NCBI GenBank assembly: GCA_964017235.1
Contig: OZ024940.1
Location: forward strand, 124,001 to 188,000
From: Sabellastarte sp. h YS-2021
Lineage: Eukaryota > Annelida > Polychaeta > Sabellida > Sabellidae
Reading direction: 5' to 3'
Length of the DNA: 64,000 bases
The position numbers were made by a program, and so were the translations under genes. This document shows positions 46,501 through 61,100 of this stretch, piece by piece. The notes below the pieces were generated by a model, which ran no database searches, was not told the DNA's origin, and was given only the letters and a program-made list of their open reading frames with translations. The stretch's first letter is position 1; the number at the start of each line of letters is the position of its first letter.

Positions 46501-49500
46501 CTGGACCCCTCTATCTATTGGTGGAAAAAAATTGGTGTCCCACGGAACGACCAAATTTGGCGTACTCGGTGCTAAGACAACTGTACTAGTGTATATTGCA
46601 TGGGGAAAATGCCCATTTAAAATCAATGGGAAATACTGTTTCTGCTCATATCTACCGATTTAAGGTCTTTAGACCGTATCCTGTTATATTGTATAGACTC
46701 AGACTGGACTCCTCTATCTATTGGTGGAAAAAAATTGGTGTCCCTCGGAACGACCAAATTTGGCGTACTCGGTGCTAAGACAACTGTACTAGTGTATCTT
46801 GCATGGCCAAATCCCCATTTAAAATCAATTGGAAATACTGTTTCTGCTCATATCTATGAAATTGAGGTCTTTAGACCCTACCCTGTTATATTGTATAGAC
46901 TCAGATTGGACCCCTCTATCTATAGGTGGAAAAAAATTGGTGTGCCTCAGAACGACCAAATTTGGAGTACTCGTTGGTAAGGCATCTACACATGTATGAC
47001 AAATTCCCCATTTAAAATCAATGGGAAATACTGTTTCTGGTCATATCTATGAAATTAAGGTCTTTCGACCCTACCCTGTTATATTGTATAGACTCAGACT
47101 GAACCCATCTATCTATTGGTGGAAAAAAATTGGTGTCCCTCGGAACGACCAAATTTGGCGTACTCGGTGGTAAGGCATCTACACATGTATGACAGATTCC
47201 CCATTTAAAATCAATGGGAAATACTGTTTCTGGTCATATCAACCGATTTAAGATCTTTAGACCCTACCCTGTTATATTGTATAAACTCAGACTGGACCCC
47301 TCTATCTATTGGTGGAAAAAAATTGGTCTCCCTCGAAACGACCAAATTTGGCGTACTCGGTGGTAAGGCATCTACACATGTTTTACAAATTCCTCATTTA
47401 AAATCAATGGGAAATACTGTTTTCTGCTCATATCTACCTATTTATGGTCTTTAGACCCTACCCTGTTATATTGTATAGACTCAGACTGGACCCCTCTATC
47501 TATTGGTGGAAAAAAATTGGTCTCCCTCGAAATGACCAAATTTGGCGTACTCGGTGGTAAGGCATCTACACATGTTTTACAAATTCCCCATTTAAAATCA
47601 ATGGGAAATACTGTTTTCTGCTCATATCTACCGATTTAAGGTCTTTAGACCCTACCCTGTTATATTGTATAGACTCAGACTGGACCCCTCTATCTATTGG
47701 TGGAAAAAAATTGGTGTCCCTCGGAACGACCAAATTTGGCGTACTCGGTGCTAAGACAACTGTACTAGTGTATATTGCATGGCCAAATCCCCATTTAAAA
47801 TCAATGGGAAATACTGTTTCTGCTCATATCTATGAAATTAAGGTCTTTAGACCCTACCCTGTTATATTGTATAGACTCAGATTGGACCCCTCTATCTCTA
47901 GGTGGAAAAAATTGGTGTCCCTCGGAACAACCAAATTTGGCGTACTCGGTGGTAAGGCATCTACACATGTATGACAAATTCCCCATTTAAAATCAATGGA
48001 AAATACTGTTTCTGGTCATATCTATGAAATTAAGGTCTTTCGACCCTACCCTGTTATATTGTATAGACTCAGACTGAACCCATCTATCTATTGGTGGAAA
48101 AAAATTGGTGTCCCTCGGAACGACCAAATTTGGCGTACTCGGTGGTAAGGCATCTACACATGTATGACAGATTCCCCATTTAAAATCAATGGGAAATACT
48201 GTTTCTGGTCATATCTACCGATTTAAGGTCTTTAGACCCTACCCTGTTATATTGTATAGACTCAGACTGGACCCATCTATCTATTGGTGGAAAAAAATTG
48301 GTGTCCCTCGGAACGACCAAATTTGGCGTACTCGGTGGTAAGGCATCTACACATGTATGACAGATTCCCGATTTAAAATCAATGGGAAATACTGTTTTCT
48401 GCTTATATCTACCGATTTAAGGTCTTTTGACCCTACCCTGTTATATTGTATAGACTCAGACTGGACCCCTCTATCTATTGGTGGAAAAAAATTGGTGTCC
48501 CTCGGAACGACCAAATTTGGCGTACTCGGTGCTAAGACAACTGTACTAGTGTATATTGCATGGGGAAAATCCCCATTTAAAATCAATGGGAAATACTGTT
48601 TCTGCTCATATCTATGAAATTAAGGTCTTTAGACCCTACCCTGTTATATTGTATAGACTCAGATTGGACCCCTCTATCTATAGGTGGAAAAAAATTGGTG
48701 TCCATCGGAACGACCAAATTTGGCGTACTCGGTGGTAAGGCATCTACACATGTATGACAAATTCCCCATTTAAAATCAATGGGAAATACTGTTTCTGGTC
48801 ATATCTATGAAATTAAGGTCTTTCGACCCTACCCTGTTATATTGTATAGACTCAGACTGAACCCATCTATCTATTGGTGGAAAAAAATTGGTGTCCCTCG
48901 GAACGACCAAATTTGGCGTACTCGGTGGTAAGGCATCTACACATGTATGACAGATTCCCCATTTAAAATCAATGGGAAATACTGTTTCTGGTCATATCTA
49001 CCGATTTAAGGTCTTTAGACCCTACCCTGTTATATTGTATAGACTCAGACTGGACCCATCTATCTATTGGTGGAAAAAAATTGGTGTCCCTCGGAACGAC
49101 CAAATTTGGCGTACTCGGTGGTAAGGCATCTACACATGTATGACAGATTCCCGATTTAAAATCAATGGGAAATACTGTTTTCTGCTCATATCTACCGATT
49201 TAAGGTCTTTTGGCCCTACCCTGTTATATTGAATAGACTCAGACTGGACCCCTCTATCTATTGGTGGAAAAAAATTGGTGTCCCTCGGAACGACCAAATT
49301 TGGCGTACTCGGTGCTAAGACAACTGTACTAGTGTATATTGCATGGGGAAAATCCCCATTTAAAATCAATGGGAAATACTGTTTCTGCTCATATCTATGA
49401 AATTAAGGTCTTTAGACCCTACCCTGTTATATTGTATAGACTCAGATTGGACCCCTCTATCTATAGGTGGAAAAAAATTGGTGTCCATCGGAACGACCAA

Positions 49501-52500
49501 ATTTGGCGTACTCGGTGGTAAGGCATCTACATATGTATGACAAATTCCCCATTTAAAATCAATGGGAAATACTGTTTCTGGTCATATCTATGAAATTAAG
49601 GTCTTTCGACCCTACCCTGTTATATTGTATAGACTCGGACAGAACCCATCTATCTATTGGTGGAAAAAAGTTGGTGTCCCTCGGAACGTCCAAATTTGGC
49701 GTACTCGGTGGTAAGGCATCTACACATGTTTTACAAATTCCTCATTTAAAATCAATGGGAAATACTGTTTTCTGCTCATATCTACCGATTTAAGGTCTTT
49801 AGACCCTATCCTGTTATATTGTATAGACTCAGACTGGACTCCTCTATCTATTGGTGGAAAAAAATTGGTGTCCCTCGGAACGACCAAATTTGGCGTACTC
49901 GGTGCTAAGACAACTGTACTAGTGTATATTGCATGGCCAAATCCCCATTTAAAATCAATTGGAAATACTGTTTCTGCTCATATCTATGAAATTGAGGTCT
50001 TTAGACCCTACCCTGTTATATTGTATAGACTCAGACTGGACCCCTCTATCTATAGGTGGAAAAAAATTGGTGTGCCTCAGAACGACCAAATTTGGAGTAC
50101 TCGTTGGTAAGGCATCTACACATGTATGACAAATTCGTCATTTAAAATCAATGGGAAATACTGTTTCTGGTCATATCTATGAAATTAAGGTCTTTCGACC
50201 CTACCCTGTTATATTGTATAGACTCAGACTGAACCCATCTATCTATTGGTGGAAAAAAATTGGTGTCCCTCGGAACGACCAAATTTGGCGTACTCGGTGG
50301 TAAGGCATCTACACATGTATGACAGATTCCCCATTTAAAATCAATGGGAAATACTGTTTCTGGTCATATCAACCGATTTAAGATCTTTAGACCCTACCCT
50401 GTTATATTGTATAGACTCAGACTGGACCCCTCTATCTATTGGTGGAAAAAAATTGGTCTCCCTCGAAACGACCAAATTTGGCGTACTCGGTGGTAAGGCA
50501 TCTACACATGTTTTACAAATTCCCGATTTAAAATCAATGGGAAATACTGTTTTCTGCTCATATCTACCTATTTAAGGTCTTTAGACCCTACCCTGTTATA
50601 TTGTATAGACTCAGACTGGACCCCTCTATCTATTGGTGGAAAAAAATTGGTCTCCCTCGAAACGACCAAATTTGGCGTACTCGGTGGTAAGGCATCTACA
50701 CATGTTTTACAAATTCCCGATTTAAAATCAATGGGAAATACTGTTTTCTGCTCATATCTACCTATTTAAGGTCTTTAGACCCTACCCTGTTATATTGTAT
50801 AGACTCAGACTGGACCCCTCTATCTATTGGTGGAAAAAAATTGGTGTCCCTCGGAACGACCAAATTTGGCGTACTCGGTGCTAAGACAACTGTACTAGTG
50901 TATATTGCATGGGGAAAATCCCCATTTAAAATCAATGGGAAATACTGTTTCTGCTCATATCTATGAAATTAAGGTCTTTAGACCCTACCCTGTTATATTG
51001 TATAGACTCAGATTGGACCCCTCTATCTATAGGTGGAAAAAAATTGGTGTCCATCGGAACGACCAAATTTGGCGTACTCGGTGGTAAGGCATCTACATAT
51101 GTATGACAAATTCCCCATTTAAAATCAATGGGAAATACTGTTTCTGGTCATATCTATGAAATTAAGGTCTTTCGACCCTACCCTGTTATATTGTATAGAC
51201 TCGGACAGAACCCATCTATCTATTGGTGGAAAAAAATTGGTGTCCCTCGGAACGTCCAAATTTGGCGTACTCGGTGGTAAGGCATCTACACATGTTTTAC
51301 AAATTCCTCATTTAAAATCAATGGGAAATACTGTTTTCTGCTCATATCTACCGATTTAAGGTCTTTAGACCCTATCCTGTTATATTGTATAGACTCAGAC
51401 TGGACCCCTCTATCTATAGGTGGAAAAAAATTGGTGTCCATCGGAACGACCAAATTTGGCGTACTCGGTGGTAAGGCATCTACCTATGTATGACAAATTC
51501 CCCATTTAAAATCAATGGGAAATACTGTTTCTGGTCATATCTATGAAATTAAGGTCTTTCGACCCTACCCTGTTATATTGTATAGACTCAGACTGAACCC
51601 ATCTATCTATTGGTGGAAAAAAATTGGTGTCCCTCGGAACGACCAAATTTGGCGTACTCGGTGGTAAGGCATCTACACATGTATGACAGATTCCCCATTT
51701 AAAATCAATGGGAAATACTGTTTCTGGTCATATCAACCGATTTAAGATCTTTAGACCCTACCCTGTTATATTGTATAGACTCAGACTGGACCCCTCTATC
51801 TATTGGTGGAAAAAAATTGGTCTCCCTCGAAACGACCAAATTTGGCGTACTCGGTGGTAAGGCATCTACACATGTTTTACAAATTCCTCATTTAAAATCA
51901 ATGGTAAATACTGTTTTCTGCTCATATCTACCTATTTAAGGTCTTTAGACCCTACCCTGTTATATTGTATAGACTCAGACTGGACCCCTCTATCTATTGG
52001 TGGAAAAAAATTGGTCTCCCTCGAAACGACCAAATTTGGCGTACTCGGTGATAAGGCATCTACAGATGTTTTACAAATTCCTCATTTAAAATCAATGGGA
52101 AATACTGTTTTCTGCTCATATCTACCGATTTAAGGTCTTTAGACCCTACCCTGTTATATTGTATAGACTCAGACTGGACCCCTCTATCTATTGGTGGAAA
52201 AAAATTGGTGTCCCTCAGAACGACCAAATTTGGCGTACTCGGTGCTAAGACAACTGTACTAGTGTATATTGCATGGTCAAATCCGCATTTAAAATCAATG
52301 GGAAATACTGTTTCTGCTCATATCTATGAAATTAAGGTCTTTAGACCCTACCCTGTTATATTGTATAGACTCAGATTGGACCCCTCTATCTATAGGTGGA
52401 AAAAAATTGGTGTCCCTCAGAACGACCAAATTTGGCGTACTCGGTGCTAAGACAACTGTACTAGTGTATATTGCATGGCCAAATCCGCATTTAAAATCAA

Positions 52501-55150
52501 TGGGAAATACTGTTTCTGCTCATATCTATGAAATTAAGGTCTTTAGACCCTACCCTGTTATATTGTATAAACTCAGATTGGACCCCTCTATCTATAGGTG
52601 GAAAAAAATTGGTGTCCATCGGAACGACCAAATTTGGCGTACTCGGTGGTAAGGCATCTACCTATGTATGACAAATTCCCCATTTAAAATCAATGGGAAA
52701 TACTGTTTCTGGTCATATCTATGAAATTAAGGTCTTTCGACCCTACCCTGTTATATTGTATAGACTCGGACAGAACCCATCTATCTATTGGTGGAAAAAA
52801 ATTGGTGTCCCTCGGAACGACCAAATTTGGCGTACTCGGTGGTAAGGCATCTACACATGTTTTACAAATTCCTCATTTAAAATCAATGGGAAATACTGTT
52901 TTCTGCTCATATCTACCGATTTAAGGTCTTTAGACCCTATCCTGTTATATTGTATAGACTCAGACTGGACTCCTCTATCTATTGGTGGAAAAAAATTGGT
53001 GTCCCTCGGAACGACCAAATTTGGCGTACTCGGTGCTAAGACAACTGTACTAGTGTATATTGCATGGCCAAATCCCCATTTAAAATCAATTGGAAATACT
53101 GTTTCTACTCATATCTATGAAATTGAGGTCTTTAGACCCTACCCTGTTATATTGTATAGACTCAGATTGGACCCCTCTATCTATAGGTGGAAAAAAATTG
53201 GTGTGCCTCAGAACGACCAAATTTGGAGTACTCGTTGGTAAGGCATCTACACATGTATGACAAATTCCCCATTTAAAATCAATGGGAAATTCTGTTTCTG
53301 GTCATATCTATGAAATTAAGGTCTTTCGACCCTACCCTGTTATATTGTATAGAGTCAGACTGAACCCATCTATCTATTGGTGGAAAAAAATTGGTGTCAC
53401 TCGGAACGACCAAATTTGGCGTACTCGGTGGTAAGGTATCTACACATGTATGACAGATTCCCCATTTAAAATCAATGGGAAATACTGTTTCTGGTCATAT
53501 CTACCGGTTTAAGGTCTTTAGACCCTACCCTGTTATATTGTATAGACTCAGACTGGACCAATCTATCTATTGGTGGAAAAAAATTGGTGTCCCTCGGAAC
53601 GACCAAATTTGGCGTACTCGGTGGTAAGGCATTTACACATGTATGACAGATTCCCCATTTAAAATCAATGGGAAATACTGTTTCTGGTCATATCTATGAA
53701 ATTAAGGTCTTTCGACCCTACCCTGTTATATTGTATAGACTCAGACTGAACCCATCTATCTATTGGTGGAAAAAAATTGGTGTCCCTCGGAACGACCAAA
53801 TTTGGCGTACTCGGTGGTAAGGCATCTACACATGTATGACAGATTCCCCATTTAAAATCAATGGGAAATACTGTTTCTGGTCATATCTACCGATTTAAGG
53901 TCTTTAGACCCTACCCTGTTATATTGTATAGACTCAGACTGGACCCATCTATCTATTGGTGGAAAAAAATTGGTGTCCCTCGGAACGACCAAATTTGGCG
54001 TACTCGGTGGTAAGGCATCTACACATGTATGACAGATTCCCGATTTAAAATCAATGGGAAATACTGTTTTCTGCTCATATCTACCGATTTAAGGTCTTTT
54101 GACCCTACCCTGTTATATTGTATAGACTCAGACTGGACCCCTCTATCTATTGGTGGAAAAAAATTGGTGTCCCTCGGAACGACCAAATTTGGCGTACTCG
54201 GTGCTAAGACAACTGTACTAGTGTATATTGCATGGGGAAAATCCCCATTTAAAATCAATGGGAAATACTGTTTCTGCTCATATCTACCGATTTAAGGTCT
54301 TTAGACCCTATCTTGTTATATTGTATAGACTCAGACTGGACTCCTCTATCTATTGGTGGAAAAAAATTGGTGTCCCTCGGAACGACCAAATTTGGCGTAC
54401 TCGGTGCTAAGACAACTGTACTAGTGTATATTGCATGGCCAAATCCCCATTTAAAATCAATTGGAAATACTGTTTCTGCTCATATCTATGAAATTGAGGT
54501 CTTTAGACCCTACCCTGTTATATTGTATAGACTCAGATTGGACCCCTCTATCTATAGGTGGAAAAAAATTGGTGTGCCTCAGAACGACCAAATTTAGAGT
54601 ACTCGTTGGTAAGGCATCTACACATGTATGACAAATTCCCCATTTAAAATCAATGGGAAATACTGTTTCTGGTCATATCTATGAAATTAAGGTCTTTCGA
54701 CCCTACCCTGTTATATTGTATAGACTCAGACTGAACCCATCTATCTATTGGTGGAAAAAAATTGGTGTCCCTCGGAACGACCAAATTTGGCGTACTCGGT
54801 GGTAAGGCATCTACACATGTTTTACAAATTCCTCATTTAAAATCAATGGGAAATACTGTTTTCTGCTCATATCTACCTATTTAAGGTCTTTAGACCCTAC
54901 CCTGTTATATTGTATAGACTCAGACTGGACCCCTCTATCTATTGGTGGAAAAAAATTGGTCTCCCTCGAAATGACCAAATTTGGCGTACTCGGTGGTAAG
55001 GCATCTACACATGTTTTACAAATTCCTCATTTAAAATCAATGGGAAATACTGTTTTCTGCTCATATCTACCGATTTAAGGTCTTTAGACCCTACCCTGTT
55101 ATATTGTATAGACTCAGACTGGACCCCTCTATCTATTGGTGGAAAAAAAT
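40504..55150. repeat. Two tandem copies of a super-repeat of about 7.2-7.4 kb within the satellite
   Basis: Matching landmarks lie at 40504, 47711 and 55150, which gives intervals of 7207 and 7439 bp. Private variants confirm it. GAATAGACTC is at 41987 and 49231, and AACGTCC is at 42441 and 49685, both 7244 apart. GGTGATAAGG is at 44416 and 52048, and CTACCTATG pairs near 45026 and 52658, both 7632 apart. Step changes in the offset (37, 388 and -193 bp) reflect a small deletion and whole-monomer gains or losses. Confidence 0.85.
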
Positions 55151-58141
55151 TGGTGTCCCTCGGAACGACCAAATTTGGCGTACTCGGTGCTAAGACAACT
55201 GTACTAGTGTATATTGCATGGCCAAATCCCCATTTAAAATCAATGGGAAATACTGTTTCTGCTCATATCTATGAAATTAAGGTCTTTAGACCCTACGCTG
55301 TTATATTGTATAGACTCAGATTGGACCCCTCTATCTCTAGGTGGAAAAAATTGGTGTCCCTCGGAACAACCAAATTTGGCGTACTCGGTGGTAAGGCATC
55401 TACACATGTATGACAAATTCCCCATTTAAAATCAATGGGAAATTCTGTTTCTGGTCATATCTATGAAATTAAGGTCTTTCGACCCTACCCTGTTATATTG
55501 TATAGAGTCAGACTGAACCCATCTATCTATTGGTGGAAAAAAATTGGTGTCACTCGGAACGACCAAATTTGGCGTACTCGGTGGTAAGGTATCTACACAT
55601 GTATGACAGATTCCCCATTTAAAATCAATGGGAAATACTGTTTCTGGTCATATCTACCGGTTTAAGGTCTTTAGACCCTACCCTGTTATATTGTATAGAC
55701 TCAGACTGGACCAATCTATCTATTGGTGGAAAAAAATTGGTGTCCCTCGGAACGACCAAATTTGGCGTACTCGGTGGTAAGGCATTTACACATGTATGAC
55801 AGATTCCCCATTTAAAATCAATGGGAAATACTGTTTCTGGTCATATCTATGAAATTAAGGTCTTTCGACCCTACCCTGTTATATTGTATAGACTCAGACT
55901 GAACCCATCTATCTATTGGTGGAAAAAAATTGGTGTCCCTCGGAACGACCAAATTTGGCGTACTCGGTGGTAAGGCATCTACACATGTATGACAGATTCC
56001 CCATTTAAAATCAATGGGAAATACTGTTTCTGGTCATATCTACCGATTTAAGGTCTTTAGACCCTACCCTGTTATATTGTATAGACTCAGACTGGACCCA
56101 TCTATCTATTGGTGGAAAAAAATTGGTGTCCCTCGGAACGACCAAATTTGGCGTACTCGGTGGTAAGGCATCTACACATGTATGACAGATTCCCGATTTA
56201 AAATCAATGGGAAATACTGTTTTCTGCTCATATCTACCGATTTAAGGTCTTTTGACCCTACCCTGTTATATTGTATAGACTCAGACTGGACCCCTCTATC
56301 TATTGGTGGAAAAAAATTGGTGTCCCTCGGAACGACCAAATTTGGCGTACTCGGTGCTAAGACAACTGTACTAGTGTATATTGCATGGGGAAAATCCCCA
56401 TTTAAAATCAATGGGAAATACTGTTTCTGCTCATATCTACCGATTTAAGGTCTTTAGACCCTATCTTGTTATATTGTATAGACTCAGACTGGACTCCTCT
56501 ATCTATTGGTGGAAAAAAATTGGTGTCCCTCGGAACGACCAAATTTGGCGTACTCGGTGCTAAGACAACTGTACTAGTGTATATTGCATGGCCAAATCCC
56601 CATTTAAAATCAATTGGAAATACTGTTTCTGCTCATATCTATGAAATTGAGGTCTTTAGACCCTACCCTGTTATATTGTATAGACTCAGATTGGACCCCT
56701 CTATCTATAGGTGGAAAAAAATTGGTGTGCCTCAGAACGACCAAATTTGGAGTACTCGTTGGTAAGGCATCTACACATGTATGACAAATTCCCCATTTAA
56801 AATCAATGGGAAATACTGTTTCTGGTCATATCTATGAAATTAAGGTCTTTCGACCCTACCCTGTTATATTGTATAGACTCAGACTGAACCCATCTATCTA
56901 TTGGTGGAAAAAAATTGGTGTCCCTCGGAACGACCAAATTTGGCGTACTCGGTGGTAAGGCATCTACACATGTTTTACAAATTCCTCATTTAAAATCAAT
57001 GGGAAATACTGTTTTCTGCTCATATCTACCTATTTAAGGTCTTTAGACCCTACCCTGTTATATTGTATAGACTCAGACTGGACCCCTCTATCTATTGGTG
57101 GAAAAAAATTGGTCTCCCTCGAAATGACCAAATTTGGCGTACTCGGTGGTAAGGCATCTACACATGTTTTACAAATTCCTCATTTAAAATCAATGGGAAA
57201 TACTGTTTTCTGCTCATATCTACCGATTTAAGGTCTTTAGACCCTACCCTGTTATATTGTATAGACTCAGACTGGACCCCTCTATCTATTGGTGGAAAAA
57301 AATTGGTGTCCCTCGGAACGACCAAATTTGGCGTACTCGGTGCTAAGACAACTGTACTAGTGTATATTGCATGGCCAAATCCCCATTTAAAATCAATGGG
57401 AAATACTGTTTCTGCTCATATCTATGAAATTAAGGTCTTTAGACCCTACCCTGTTATATTGTATAGACTCAGATTGGACCCCTCTATCTCTAGGTGGAAA
57501 AAATTGGTGTCCCTCGGAACAACCAAATTTGGCGTACTCGGTGGTAAGGCATCTACACATGTATGACAAATTCCCCATTTAAAATCAATGGGAAATTCTG
57601 TTTCTGGTCATATCTATGAAATTAAGGTCTTTCGACCCTACCCTGTTATATTGTATAGAGTCAGACTGAACCCATCTATCTATTGGTGGAAAAAAATTGG
57701 TGTCACTCGGAACGACCAAATTTGGCGTACTCGGTGGTAAGGTATCTACACATGTATGACAGATTCCCCATTTAAAATCAATGGGAAATACTGTTTCTGG
57801 TCATATCTACCGGTTTAAGGTCTTTAGACCCTACCCTGTTATATTGTATAGACTCAGACTGGACCAATCTATCTATTGGTGGAAAAAAATTGGTGTCCCT
57901 CGGAACGACCAAATTTGGCGTACTCGGTGGTAAGGCATTTACACATGTATGACAGATTCCCCATTTAAAATCAATGGGAAATACTGTTTCTGGTCATATC
58001 TACCGATTTAAGGTCTTTAGACCCTACCCTGTTATATTGTATAGACTCAGACTGGACCCATCTATCTATTGGTGGAAAAAAATTGGTGTCCCTCGGAACG
58101 ACCAAATTTGGCGTACTCGGTGGTAAGGCATCTACACATGT
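54029..58141. repeat. 11-monomer higher-order repeat (2153 bp) and a 10-monomer derivative
   Basis: The same ordered set of monomer types begins at 54029, 56182 and 58142. The first interval is 2153 bp, the sum of 11 measured monomers. The second is 1960 bp, which is 193 bp less and so one A monomer short. Both blocks share the private change CTATCTTGTT (54307 and 56460), so the duplication is recent. Confidence 0.88.
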
Positions 58142-61100
58142 ATGACAGATTCCCGATTTAAAATCAATGGGAAATACTGTTTTCTGCTCATATCTACCGA
58201 TTTAAGGTCTTTTGACCCTACCCTGTTATATTGTATAGACTCAGACTGGACCCCTCTATCTATTGGTGGAAAAAAATTGGTGTCCCTCGGAACGACCAAA
58301 TTTGGCGTACTCGGTGCTAAGACAACTGTACTAGTGTATATTGCATGGGGAAAATCCCCATTTAAAATCAATGGGAAATACTGTTTCTGCTCATATCTAC
58401 CGATTTAAGGTCTTTAGACCCTATCCTGTTATATTGTATAGACTCAGACTGGACTCCTCTATCTATTGGTGGAAAAAAATTGGTGTCCCTCGGAACGACC
58501 AAATTTGGCGTACTCGGTGCTAAGACAACTGTACTAGTGTATATTGCATGGCCAAATCCCCATTTAAAATCAATTGGAAATACTGTTTCTGCTCATATCT
58601 ATGAAATTGAGGTCTTTAGACCCTACCCTGTTATATTGTATAGACTCAGATTGGACCCCTCTATCTATAGGTGGAAAAAAATTGGTGTGCCTCAGAACGA
58701 CCAAATTTGGAGTACTCGTTGGTAAGGCATCTACACATGTATGACAAATTCCCCATTTAAAATCAATGGGAAATTCTGTTTCTGGTCATATCTATGAAAT
58801 TAAGGTCTTTCGACCCTAACCTGTTATATTGTATAGAGTCAGACTGAACCCATCTATCTATTGGTGGAAACAAATTGGTGTCACTCGGAACGACCAAATT
58901 TGGCGTACTCGGTGGTAAGGTATCTACACATGTATGACAGATTCCCCATTTAAAATCAATGGGAAATACTGTTTCTGGTCATATCTACCGGTTTAAGGTC
59001 TTTAGACCCTACCCTGTTATATTGTATAGACTCAGACTGGACCAATCTATCTATTGGTGGAAAAAAATTGGTGTCCCTCGGAACGACCAAATTTGGCGTA
59101 CTCGGTGGTAAGGCATTTACACATGTATGACAGATTCCCCATTTAAAATCAATGGGAAATACTGTTTCTGGTCATATCTATGAAATTAAGGTCTTTAGAC
59201 CCTACCCTGTTATATTGTATAGACTCAGACTGGACCCATCTATCTATTGGTGGAAAAAAATTGGTGTCCCTCGGAACGACCAAATTTGGCGTACTCGGTG
59301 GTAAGGCATCTACACATGTATGACAGATTCCCAATTTAAAATCAATGGGAAATACTGTTTTCTGCTCATATCTACCGATTTAAGGTCTTTTGACCCTACC
59401 CTGTTATATTGTATAGACTCAGACTGGACCCCTCTATCTATTGGTGGAAAAAAATTGGTGTCCCTCGGAACGACCAAATTTGGCGTACTCGGTGCTAAGA
59501 CAACTGTACTAGTGTATATTGCATGGGGAAAATCCCCATTTAAAATCAATGGGAAATACTGTTTCTGCTCATATCTACCGATTTAAGGTCTTTAGACCCT
59601 ATCCTGTTATATTGTATAGACTCAGACTGGACTCCTCTATCTATTGGTGGAAAAAAATTGGTGTCCCTCGGAACGACCAAATTTGGCGTACTCGGTGCTA
59701 AGACAACTGTACTAGTGTATATTGCATGGCCAAATCCCCATTTAAAATCAATTGGAAATACTGTTTCTGCTCATATCTATGAAATTGAGGTCTTTAGACC
59801 CTACCCTGTTATATTGTATAGACTCAGATTGGACCCCTCTATCTATAGGTGGAAAAAAATTGGTGTGCCTCAGAACGACCAAATTTGGAGTACTCGTTGG
59901 TAAGGCATCTACACATGTATGACAAATTCCCCATTTAAAATCAATGGGAAATACTGTTTCTGGTCATATCTATGAAATTAAGGTCTTTCGACCCTACCCT
60001 GTTATATTGTATAGACTCAGACTGAACCCATCTATCTATTGGTGGAAAAAAATTGGTGTCCCTCGGAACGACCAAATTTGGCGTACTCGGTGGTAAGGCA
60101 TCTACACATGTATGACAGATTCCCCATTTAAAATCAATGGGAAATACTGTTTCTGGTCATATCAACCGATTTAAGATCTTTAGACCCTACCCTGTTATAT
60201 TGTATAAACTCAGACTGGACCCCTCTATCTATTGGTGGAAAAAAATTGGTCTCCCTCGAAACGACCAAATTTGGCGTACTCGGTGGTAAGGCATCTACAC
60301 ATGTTTTACAAATTCCTCATTTAAAATCAATGGGAAATACTGTTTCTGCTCATATCTATGAAATTAAGGTCTTTAGACCCTACCCTGTTATATTGTATAG
60401 ACTCAGATTGGACCCCTCTATCTCTAGGTGGAAAAAATTGGTGTCCCTCGAAACGACCAAATTTGGCGTACTCGGTGGTAAGGCATCTACACATGTTTTA
60501 CAAATTCCCCATTTAAAATCAATGGGAAATACTGTTTCTGCTCATATCTATGAAATTAAGGTCTTTAGACCCTACCCTGTTATATTGTATAGACTCAGAC
60601 TGGACCCCTCTATCTCTAGGTGGAAAAAATTGGTGTCCCTCGGAACGACCAAATTTGGCGTACTCGGTGGTAAGGCATCTACACATGTATGACAGATTCC
60701 CCATTTAAAATCAATGGGAAATACTGTTTCTGGTCATATCTACCGGTTTAAGGTCTTTAGACCCTACCCTGTTATATTGTATAGACTCAGACTGGACCAA
60801 TCTATCTATTGGTGGAAAAAAATTGGTGTCCCTCGGAACGACCAAATTTGGCGTACTCGGTGGTAAGGCATCTACACATGTATGACAGATTCCCGATTTA
60901 AAATCAATGGGAAATACTGTTTTCTGCTCATATCTACCGATTTAAGGTCTTTTGACCCTACCCTGTTATATTGTATAGACTCAGACTGGACCCCTCTATC
61001 TATTGGTGGAAAAAAATTGGTGTCCCTCGGAACGACCAAATTTGGCGTACTCGGTGCTAAGACAACTGTACTAGTGTATATTGCATGGGGAAAATCCCCA

